Assembly: GCA_034189165.1 (NCBI GenBank)
Contig: JAXHVN010000029.1
Span: forward strand, 1-29,279
Reading direction: 5' to 3'
Length of the DNA stretch: 29,279 nt
Origin: JAASSS01 sp021767745
GTDB taxonomy: Bacteria > Pseudomonadota > Gammaproteobacteria > UBA5335
In this document: piece by piece, positions 24,501 to 29,279 of the stretch
How the letters are laid out: the number at the start of each line of letters is the position of its first letter
How positions within the stretch are numbered: the stretch's first letter is position 1
Made by a program: the position numbers and the translations under genes
Notes under the pieces: generated by a model
Told to the model about the DNA's origin: nothing
The model's input: only the letters and a program-made list of their open reading frames with translations
Database searches by the model: none

Positions 24501-24875
24501 ACGCGACGCTTTGTCCTGGTAGTAGCCGGTATCGCCATTCAAGGCGCTGGTCGCGGAGCTGCATTGGAAGTCGCCTGTCGGCACCCACTGATCGGTGCCA
24601 CAGCTCGGCGGACTACTGTTCGAGCTCCAGTAGATGCGGCTGTCCTGGCAGCTTCCCGAATAGTCCTCGCCCGAATCGTACGGATTCTCGGTGGTGATGG
24701 TGTTGTTATGCATGCTGCCCGAGGTATCCATGATGAACAGGATGTTCGGCTGCAGCGCGCTGGTGACCTCGGCGACGTAGACCTCCGTGTCATCGGCGGT
24801 GGCAAGGCCCGTCATCAACAGCGGTGCGGCGCCGGCACACAGGGCGAACAGCTGGGGCAGGGTAGGCTGGTGCAT
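21519..24875 (-). CDS. pilY1: Type IV pilus tip adhesin / biogenesis factor PilY1
   Basis: Large secreted protein at the pilus tip, acting in adhesion, surface sensing and pilus assembly. From ATG 24875 it has 1118 residues: a signal peptide with likely cleavage after residue 27 (LATA), then a von Willebrand A-type domain with MIDAS DTSGSM at 50-55, and a C-terminal beta-propeller (about residue 600 on) with RMGDPLHSRPVLV, GMRRGGENFYGMNV and a Ca-binding loop DIDGDGLAD. Other Asp-rich loops are DEDGDGN and DRDRNGVID. An ATG 6 codons earlier (24893) overlaps the upstream stop, but GAGGAAG stands just before 24875. The vWA part (about 24440-24720) is visibly less GC-rich than its surroundings. 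Confidence 0.93.
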   Translation of the reverse strand: MHQPTLPQLFALCAGAAPLLMTGLATADDTEVYVAEVTSALQPNILFIMDTSGSMHNNTITTENPYDSGEDYSGSCQDSRIYWSSNSSPPSCGTDQWVPTGDFQCSSATSALNGDTGYYQDKASRWYYRNRIFLPDIERWDTLSRGNEEVDCEDDNDVSSDWSHGTYTFWSGNYLNYINGGYSESTRTRYTIVQEAATRLVDSISNVNIGLMRFDEDGNNPGGGYVALPIGDIAANRAEFKRLIGTNGQWESERNPYGGTPLSETLREAARYFRGEGVDYGRSTAPATSVPSSRTGWTYRSPFAGKCQKNYIVFLTDGKPEGDIDSNTEIPALIGKACTANSGSNTNGQCLDDLAEYLHTVDQSAGIDDEQLITTHVIGFAMENLNSGDTQLVQDTAVRAANRGGGKYYTADSYFELQEAFNQIIVDIISRSGLFTSPAVSVNAFNRLEHRDSLYFALFEPTESTRWPGNLKQYKFFADTNGESVLDADGDPAVNPATGSFSENARSLWSATADGDKVTEGGAANRQTLTRDIYTYFGTESNIGLAGRSLTAELTSLLTGTGTLLTGLPLLGDAIAPLLDQIEDVTEFIAWAGGTDVLDEDGDGNTSEPRKRMGDPLHSRPVLVTYGGDDANPDTTVFVTTNEGFFHAIDGETGDETFSFLPKELLPNLMKVFLNEGIGKNSYGLDGAMASWIDDRDRNGVIDPATEGVYLFFGMRRGGENFYGMNVTNRAAPRLMWTLSAANGALAELGQSWGKPVVTRMRMNGTVKTVLVLSGGYDPDQDDASVREYDDEGRAIYVVDALTGALLWSGGATGASNAESFTDTFAEMNYSIPAEVRTVDIDGDGLADQLWVGDMGGQLWRFDVNNNATGSDKLITGGVVAQLATNEAAGARRFYYPPSVALVREGPQLVLAVAIGSGWRAHPLDTVIDDRFYVLRDPHVYAPPVDEQGDISYTALTAADFYDATANLVGQGTEAQRSAARAALAAKPGWFIELERGGEKVMSESAIVNERVIFTTYEPEPEINDACTGGLGNGYYYVLDLFNAAPDLPLNGGADGDPATDDALDKADRSQRLNRPGLPPAPVVYFMPGGGIRVLVGPEILPSPAENPTRRTFWVRAE

Positions 24876-24892
24876 GTCGGTCTTCCTCGGCA

Positions 24893-25258
24893 TCAGCGCG
24901 CCGGTTCGGGTGCGGCGGGCTGCCAGTAGATCTGCAGGGCGCGGCCGCTCGCCGCGTCGTAGGTCACCACGCCGGCCTGCTCATCGAGGCCGCTCGCGGC
25001 TGCGGCGAGCGGCAGGAGGGTGTCGCCGGCCAGCAGGCGCGTGTCCGCGTCCGCCGTGACGACGACGGAGGTGCAGCCGCCGCAGGGATAGGGATGCACC
25101 CGCAGGCGCAGCGTCTCGCTGGTGGCGGTGAGCACTTCGATCCGGGGCGACTCCATCGAGGTCTGGGCCCACGCCGGCAGGTGGGTCAGCCCGCCCAGTG
25201 CCAGCACCAGCGCCGTGGCGCGCATCGCCCATCGGCGGTTGATGGCGCCTGTGCTCAT
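24893..25258 (-). CDS. Small secreted CGGC protein of the minor-pilin operon, unknown function
   Basis: I do not recognise this 121-residue protein. It has a clear signal peptide (Arg-containing start, core ATALVLALGGL, likely cleavage after residue 31 in PAWA), leaving about 90 residues. The mature part contains CGGC at 59-62 within HPYPCGGCTSVVVTAD, no other Cys, and looks like beta-strands (IEVLTATSETLRLRV, GVVTYDAASGRALQIYW). Its ATG overlaps the pilX stop as ATGA, and its stop abuts or overlaps pilY1, so it belongs to the operon and probably acts in the periplasm on pilins or PilY1. P. aeruginosa has a small protein, PilY2, after pilY1; I cannot show these are related. Confidence 0.8.
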   Translation of the reverse strand: MSTGAINRRWAMRATALVLALGGLTHLPAWAQTSMESPRIEVLTATSETLRLRVHPYPCGGCTSVVVTADADTRLLAGDTLLPLAAAASGLDEQAGVVTYDAASGRALQIYWQPAAPEPAR

Positions 25259-25740
25259 GGCCGCGCCATCGCCCGGGTCAGGCCCTGGCGGATGTTGGTG
25301 TCGTTGGCCGGCGCGCTGCCCTCGGCATTGCGGCCGGTGGCGTCGACCTCGAAGTGATAGCCACTGAACAGGCCGAGGTCCCAGCCCAGCGGCGCGCTGC
25401 CCTCCCCCAGGAACTTCAGCTTTGCATCGCCCTTGACGCGGGCGCGCGCGATGATCGCGGTCAGGGTGACCGGCTGGCCGCTGTTCAGCGCCGAGCTCAT
25501 CTCGCTGGTGCTGGTACGCACTTCGGCCACGGCCGCCTCGACGGTGCTCTCGGCGGTCTGGAAGGCCTGGTTGTTCAGCAGGGCGTTGGCCGCCATGCGC
25601 TCGCCGAGCGTCGCGTTGCCGACGGCGGCCAGGCCGGCGACCGTCATCACCAGCGGCACGACGAGCGCGACCATCAGCACCGCGCCGCGCTGGCGCTGGC
25701 GCTGGGGGGCCGGGACGGGGAGGGTGGCTGACTCGGGCAT
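25255..25740 (-). CDS. pilX: Type IV pilus minor pilin-like PilX
   Basis: Minor pilin of the priming subcomplex, 161 residues. The N-terminus RQRQRGAVLMVALVVPLVMT is a PilX_N signal: a basic leader, Gly, then a hydrophobic stretch that lacks the Glu at +5, as usual for PilX/GspK-like members. NNQAFQTAESTVEAAVAEVR follows, with the conserved A-x-x-AE pattern. The C-terminal half has no Cys. ATG 25740 has GGGAG 7 bases upstream, lying across the pilW stop with a 4-base gap. The stop overlaps the next small gene. Confidence 0.88.
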   Translation of the reverse strand: MPESATLPVPAPQRQRQRGAVLMVALVVPLVMTVAGLAAVGNATLGERMAANALLNNQAFQTAESTVEAAVAEVRTSTSEMSSALNSGQPVTLTAIIARARVKGDAKLKFLGEGSAPLGWDLGLFSGYHFEVDATGRNAEGSAPANDTNIRQGLTRAMARP

Positions 25741-25744
25741 GGGC

Positions 25745-26830
25745 TTACTCCCGGCGATTGCGGATCGCCACGGTCGTGGTGACGGGCCGGCGCAGGCGCC
25801 GGTCGTCGGCGAAGTTGATGTCGGCGGTCTCGCCATTCGGCGCGAAGACCAGATCGAGCAGCGAGAAGGCCGCCGGCAGATCCGCATCCAGCACCCGGTC
25901 CGGCGAAACCAGCAGCGCGCCGAGCTGCACGCTCACGATCTCGCCCGGGTCCAGTGCGCCGTCCGTCGCCGGGACGTAACGGAAGTCCCCGGCATTGCTG
26001 ATCTGCTGGCCGTAGAGCACGCGCAGGTGCTCCACGCCTTCCACCAGTTCCTCCACGCCATCGCTCCAGGTGCCGGTGCGGGGCACGGTGAACTGATAGA
26101 GCGAGATCACGGGAGCACCCGCCTCGGTGGTGCGGCCGGTATCGCTGACGAAATAGGCTCTGTGCAGGAAGCGCATCACCTCGGTGGACGAGGCGGTGTC
26201 GTAGGCCTTGCTGAGCGCCGCGCTCGTGTTCTGCCCGCTATCGGTGGCGTGCTTGAGCGTCGTGCCGCTGCTGCCCGTGCTGGCGCGGAAGATGTTGGCG
26301 CGGTCGCAGTCGGCGATCATGACGAGCTCACCGATGTCCATGTCCGGGTCGGCAGACAGCACGATGTCGGCGCTGGTGCCGGCCATGTCGGTGGCCAGCG
26401 GCACGAGGTCGTCGCCGCCGCGCTGGATGAGGATCACGTCCGTGCCGGGCAGGGGATTGCGACCGACACGCGCCCAGTCGTCCGGCGCGGCCGGCTGCCA
26501 GTTGCCGCCACTGTCGTAGTGGTACGGCTGGATGGCGGTGTCGATCAGGTCGATCGGCGGTACATCACCGGCCACCACGTTCGGTACCTTCGAGCCGGTG
26601 ACGCAGCCCTGGAAGCCGGCGGCGCGGACATCGTTGATGAGCGTTTCCATCACGAAGCGCGCATCTTCCTGCAGCCGGCCGGCCGCGTCGGTGAGCCGGT
26701 AGGTCTGCTGATTGGCGCTGAAGACCTGCAGCGTGCCGGCCACCAGCATCAGCCCGATCACCAGCGCCACCATGATCTCGACCAGCGTCAGTCCGCGCTG
26801 GCGGCCGGCCGTTGCTGCCGGCACGTTCAC
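25745..26830 (-). CDS. pilW: Type IV pilus minor pilin PilW
   Basis: Minor pilin, 361 residues. The leader ends RQRG, followed by LTLVEIMVALVIGLMLVAGT with Glu at +5, then NQQTYRLTDAAGRLQEDARF and AAGFQGC, all characteristic of PilW. The large C-terminal region has Cys in GFQGCV and ADCDRA. The start is GTG at 26830, overlapping the pilV stop as GTGA. With PilV and PilX it should form the complex that primes pilus assembly and carries PilY1. Confidence 0.93.
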   Translation of the reverse strand: MNVPAATAGRQRGLTLVEIMVALVIGLMLVAGTLQVFSANQQTYRLTDAAGRLQEDARFVMETLINDVRAAGFQGCVTGSKVPNVVAGDVPPIDLIDTAIQPYHYDSGGNWQPAAPDDWARVGRNPLPGTDVILIQRGGDDLVPLATDMAGTSADIVLSADPDMDIGELVMIADCDRANIFRASTGSSGTTLKHATDSGQNTSAALSKAYDTASSTEVMRFLHRAYFVSDTGRTTEAGAPVISLYQFTVPRTGTWSDGVEELVEGVEHLRVLYGQQISNAGDFRYVPATDGALDPGEIVSVQLGALLVSPDRVLDADLPAAFSLLDLVFAPNGETADINFADDRRLRRPVTTTVAIRNRRE

Positions 26831-27333
26831 TGCAGCTGCGCCTCTACCGTCAGGCGCTGGTTCTCGGCGCCGTCGGGCCCGAGGTCTGTCCAGTCGATCT
26901 GCACGGTGAAGTCATCGCCGGTCCGGCCGACCGTGCCGTTGCCGCCGGGCAGCATGGTCACCACCAGCGCCCATTCGGCGATGTCGGTCTGTGCCCGCTG
27001 GGCGGGCGTGCAGCCACCGGCACTGCGCTTGCAGTTCGGGTCGGCCGGCGCGCTATCGGTATCGACGGTGTCGTAGTTGCCGGCGGCCATGCCCTGCGGA
27101 TTGGCGCGGATCCGATCGAGGATGTCGTAGGCGGCCATCGAGGCCTGTGAGCGCAGATAGGCGCTCTGCTGGAAGCGCAGGCCGAACAGCTGCAGGCTCG
27201 CCATGCCGAGCAGGGCGACCGACAGCACCAGCACCGAGACCAGCACCTCGATCAGGGAAAAGCCGCCGGCGCCGGCGCGAGCCCGGCCGGATGGCGATAG
27301 ACGGACGAACGGCGCTCGAGGACGGATGCTCAT
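26827..27333 (-). CDS. pilV: Type IV pilus minor pilin PilV
   Basis: Minor pilin, 168 residues, first gene of the operon. A 24-residue basic leader ends GAGG, then FSLIEVLVSVLVLSVALLGM with Glu at +5. LRFQQSAYLRSQASMAAYDI and ILDRIRANPQG are PilV signatures. Cys pair in NCKRSAGGC. The start ATG 27333 fits the leader length although its ribosome-binding sequence is weak. The 112-base gap to divergent thiO must contain the operon promoter; I found no convincing -35/-10 or sigma-54 pair for this strand. Confidence 0.92.
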   Translation of the reverse strand: MSIRPRAPFVRLSPSGRARAGAGGFSLIEVLVSVLVLSVALLGMASLQLFGLRFQQSAYLRSQASMAAYDILDRIRANPQGMAAGNYDTVDTDSAPADPNCKRSAGGCTPAQRAQTDIAEWALVVTMLPGGNGTVGRTGDDFTVQIDWTDLGPDGAENQRLTVEAQLQ

Positions 27334-27445
27334 GTGCTGGTTGTCGCGCTGCGGCGACGGTTCCTGAGCGGCGCCCGACGAGCCCACGCTCCGGTACGAT
27401 GGTCGGCATGAACAGGCAGATGTGCGGCCGGCGGCCGCGAGGACG

Positions 27446-28552
27446 ATGCGGGTAACGATCGTCGGCGGCGGGCTGGTCGGCCTGCTGAGCGCACTGGCGC
27501 TGCACGATGCCGGCGCGAGCGTGCAGTTGCTGGAGCGCGGGCGGCTGGGGCAGGAAGCCTCCTGGGCCGGCGGCGGCATCCTCTGGCCGCTGTATGCGTG
27601 GCGCTACCCGCCGGCCATCCAGCGGCTCGCCGCGCACGGCGTGGCCGCCTATCCGGCGCTGGCCGGCCGGCTGCAGCGGGAAACCGGCATCGACGTGGAA
27701 CTCACCGTCAGCGGTATGCTGATCCTCGACGCCGCCGAACGCGCTGCCGCCGAGGCCTGGGCTGGCGCCGCGGGGCGCCCGGCCCAGTGGCTGACCGCTG
27801 CCGAGCTGAGCAGCCGCGAACCGGCCCTGCAGGTACCGGAGGCGGGCGCCACCCGCCTGCCGGATGTGGCGCAGCTGCGCAATCCGCGCCTGATCCGTGC
27901 CCTGGGTAGCTACCTGCGCCAGCGCGGCGTTACCGTGCACGAGCGTACGCCGGTGACCGCGCTGGTGGCTGCGGGTGAGCGCATCGAGGCGGTGCGCGTG
28001 CCGCAGGGGGAGCTGGCGGTGGGTGATGCGCTGGTGATCGCCGCGGGCGCATGGAGCGCGGGGCTTGCGCCCCCGGCCGCGCGGCTGCAGAGCCGGCCGG
28101 TGCGAGGGCAGATGCTGCTGCTGCAGACGGCGCCCGCGACCCTGCGCCACATGCTGATTCATCGCGGCCACTACGCCATCCCGCGGCGCGACGGCAGCAT
28201 CCTGTTCGGCAGCACCATGGAGGCGGTCGGCTTCGACGGCCGGCCGACGGCAGCTGCCGGCGCGCGCCTGCTGGCGAACGCCCAGGCCCTGCTGCCGGCG
28301 CTGGACGCCGGCCGCCTGCGGGCACAGTGGGCGGGGCTGCGGCCCGGCAGCGCGGACGATCTGCCGGTGGTCGGCCGGCATCCGGCGGTGGCCAACCTCT
28401 GGCTCAACACCGGCCACCTGCGCAACGGCGTGGCCATGGCGCCGGCCGCTGCCGAGCTGCTCGTCGCCCTGATGCACGGGCATGCGCCGCGGGTGGATCC
28501 GGCGCCCTACGCGCCCGGAGCGATGGAATCGGGCGCGGCCCTTCCTCTATAA
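27446..28552 (+). CDS. thiO: Glycine oxidase / FAD-dependent amino acid oxidase ThiO
   Basis: Oxidises glycine to the imine used for the thiazole ring of thiamine; related to D-amino acid oxidases. It has 368 residues. The Rossmann motif VTIVGGGLVGLLSALAL is at the N-terminus with Glu ending the second strand (LLERG); SWAGGGILWPLY, RGQMLLL, LFGSTMEAVGFD and WAGLRPGSADDLPVVGRHP are family segments, the last with the substrate-binding Arg. ATG 27446 was chosen (GAGG just upstream); a GTG at 27422 would add 8 residues. TACGAT at 27395-27400 may be its -10. No other thi gene is in the window; thiO also borders the minor-pilin genes in Pseudomonas. Confidence 0.92.
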   Translation: MRVTIVGGGLVGLLSALALHDAGASVQLLERGRLGQEASWAGGGILWPLYAWRYPPAIQRLAAHGVAAYPALAGRLQRETGIDVELTVSGMLILDAAERAAAEAWAGAAGRPAQWLTAAELSSREPALQVPEAGATRLPDVAQLRNPRLIRALGSYLRQRGVTVHERTPVTALVAAGERIEAVRVPQGELAVGDALVIAAGAWSAGLAPPAARLQSRPVRGQMLLLQTAPATLRHMLIHRGHYAIPRRDGSILFGSTMEAVGFDGRPTAAAGARLLANAQALLPALDAGRLRAQWAGLRPGSADDLPVVGRHPAVANLWLNTGHLRNGVAMAPAAAELLVALMHGHAPRVDPAPYAPGAMESGAALPL

Positions 28553-28553
28553 T
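28524..28553 (+). promoter_or_regulatory. Promoter of tRNA-Thr
   Basis: A perfect TATAAT at 28548-28553, overlapping the thiO stop codon, with a weak -35-like TGGAAT at 28524-28529 (18-base spacer). The bases after the -10 are GC-rich (TGCCGCCCC), a discriminator type known from stringently controlled stable-RNA promoters. Transcription would begin near 28560, 9 bases before the tRNA. Confidence 0.7.
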
Positions 28554-28568
28554 TGCCGCCCCACCGGG

Positions 28569-28644
28569 GCCGAAGTAGCTCAGTCGGCAGAGCAACTGAT
28601 TCGTAATCAGTAGGTCGGAGGTTCGAATCCTCTCTTCGGCACCA
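28569..28644 (+). tRNA. tRNA-Thr, anticodon CGT, CCA encoded
   Basis: The 76 bases fold as a full cloverleaf. Acceptor GCCGAAG pairs with CTTCGGC, D arm GCTC/GAGC, anticodon stem ACTGA/TCAGT with loop TTCGTAA and anticodon CGT, T arm with GGTTCGAATCC, then ACCA. It reads the ACG codon. It follows thiO by 16 bases but has its own strong -10. Confidence 0.97.
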
Positions 28645-28651
28645 TCTCCCT

Positions 28652-28705
28652 GATCGTTCGCCTGCGGCCTTGCCGCCATGCGGCGCTGCACGCGTCCGAA
28701 CGATC
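28652..28705. repeat. Spaced inverted repeat downstream of tRNA-Thr
   Basis: Perfect 9-base arms GATCGTTCG (28652-28660) and CGAACGATC (28697-28705) separated by 36 bases. Between them, GCGGC/GCCGC with loop CTT (28664-28676) can form a second small hairpin. There is no T tract on either strand. It could be a tRNA transcript processing or termination structure, or the terminator of the converging TonB-family gene. The rest of the 109-base gap holds nothing I can name. Confidence 0.45.
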
Positions 28706-28753
28706 GCTGAAATGGCGTCGGCCGGGGTCAGGCAGTCCGGGTCGCCGGCGCGC

Positions 28754-29279
28754 TCACTGATGCAGGGCGTAGCGCACCGGCACCTTGAAGGTGTGCCGCT
28801 CGACGCCCGGCGGCAGGGCCGGCAGCGGCTGTGCCTGGCGCACCAGTTCCAGCCCCGCCTTGTCGAGCAGGCGATGACCCGAGGGCTCCACCAGCCGGGC
28901 GGCAAGCACCCGACCGGCCGCATCCACCGTCAGCTCCAGCGTCAGAGCGCCTTCCTGCATCCGGCGCAGGGCCCGGGGCGGGTACTGCTTGTGCGCGTTC
29001 AGATGTTGGTGCACCGCATCGCGATACCCCCCCCAATCGGGCCCCGCGGCCGCCGCGGGTGGGTCGGCGGTGGCCTGCTGCCGGGCGGCTGGCGCCGGTG
29101 CGGCCTGGCCGCCGCCGGCGACGGGTTCGGCGACGGGTTCGGCGACGGGTTCGGCCACGGGTTCGGCCACGGGTTCGGCCACGGGTTCGGCCACGGGTTC
29201 GGCCACGGGTTCGGCCACGGGCTCGGCCACGGGCTCGGCCACGGGCTCGGCCACGGGCTCGGCCACGGGCTCGGCCACG
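28754..29279 (-). CDS. TonB-family protein, C-terminal part (5' end beyond window)
   Basis: Energy-transducer-type protein that spans the periplasm. The right edge cuts the gene; the last 174 codons are visible. Moving from the edge toward the C-terminus there are about 13 Glu-Pro-Val-Ala repeats, a Gly/Ala/Pro/Gln linker, then a TonB C-terminal domain (about 100 residues): YPPRALRRMQEGALTLELTV, DAAGRVLAARLVEPSG, LLDKAGLELVRQA, LPPGVERHTFKVPV. The N-terminal membrane anchor is not in view. A GTG inside the repeat at 29278 is not a credible start. Without neighbours it cannot be assigned to iron, vitamin B12 or another uptake route. It converges on tRNA-Thr. Confidence 0.9.
   Translation of the reverse strand, partial: VAEPVAEPVAEPVAEPVAEPVAEPVAEPVAEPVAEPVAEPVAEPVAEPVAEPVAGGGQAAPAPAARQQATADPPAAAAGPDWGGYRDAVHQHLNAHKQYPPRALRRMQEGALTLELTVDAAGRVLAARLVEPSGHRLLDKAGLELVRQAQPLPALPPGVERHTFKVPVRYALHQ
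29125..29279. repeat. 12-base tandem repeat coding Glu-Pro-Val-Ala
   Basis: About 12.9 perfect or near-perfect copies of a 12-base unit running off the window edge. Three unit types occur in blocks, by plus-strand position: two of GTTCGGCGACGG (29125-29148), six of GTTCGGCCACGG (29149-29220), then at least four and most of a fifth of GCTCGGCCACGG (29221-29279). All variants are silent (GAA/GAG, GTC/GTG), so the protein repeat is exact. The unit length keeps the TonB-family frame whatever the copy number. Confidence 0.95.

Noticed and set aside
22059..24929. 956-codon plus-strand open frame opposite pilY1
   Set aside because: Composition typical of antisense frames in GC-rich DNA, with no signal peptide or motif; pilY1 on the other strand is well supported.
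28404..28691. Minus-strand frame containing RIRTSDLLITNQLLCRLSY
   Set aside because: This is the well-known spurious peptide from reading tRNA-Thr in antisense, often found in databases as a false protein.
29125..29279. Tandem repeat considered as a CRISPR array
   Set aside because: The units are 12 bases with no spacers and code in frame for a TonB-family spacer.

Overview
The window reads as ordinary chromosome from a high-GC gammaproteobacterium with a type IV pilus. I infer this from the proteins (IspB, RibF, IleS, LspA, IspH, MurJ, ObgE, FadE of the long E. coli type, LpCopA-like copper ATPase) and from gene order. As I recall it, the stretch from ispB to thiO is close to Pseudomonas aeruginosa PA4569-PA4548: ispB/tRNA-Pro, rplU-rpmA-obg-proB, rpsT, murJ, ribF-ileS-lspA, ispH, minor pilins with pilY1, thiO. 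The genus cannot be fixed from the sequence. I see no phage, insertion sequence, CRISPR array or integrase.

Region 1 (1-8229, minus strand) is one tightly packed unit read znuA-znuC-znuB-copA-nadC-fadE. It holds a zinc/manganese-type ABC importer, a copper-exporting P1B ATPase, quinolinate phosphoribosyltransferase and a long acyl-CoA dehydrogenase that runs off the left edge. Each of the first four junctions is a 4-base ATGA overlap, so import of one metal, export of another and NAD synthesis are probably translationally coupled.

Region 2 (8233-13316) begins with a displaced yidD whose start codon lies 3 bases from the divergent znuA start. Then come tRNA-Pro(CGG), ispB, a divergent promoter and rplU-rpmA, an intrinsic terminator, obgE-proB, and in the opposite direction rpsT (TTG start) followed by a MAPEG-family membrane protein.

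Region 3 (13426-20354, plus strand) holds murJ, then ribF-ileS-lspA-ispH, covering envelope, flavin, translation, lipoprotein and isoprenoid housekeeping.

Region 4 (20525-27333, minus strand) is a minor-pilin operon read pilV-pilW-pilX-(unknown small secreted protein)-pilY1-pilE-fimT/gspH, with almost every junction overlapping. It should supply the priming complex and the PilY1 tip adhesin of a type IV pilus. The unknown CGGC protein and the placement of fimT last are its unusual points.

Region 5 (27446-29279) holds thiO, tRNA-Thr(CGT) with a strong stable-RNA-like promoter, a spaced inverted repeat, and the 3' part of a TonB-family gene whose spacer is a 12-base tandem repeat coding Glu-Pro-Val-Ala, cut by the right edge.

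I do not see a wholly new defence or mobile system. The best leads are the small CGGC protein in the pilus operon, the block-structured EPVA repeat, the coupled zinc/copper operon with its altered solute-binding protein, and the yidD/znuA start-to-start arrangement.
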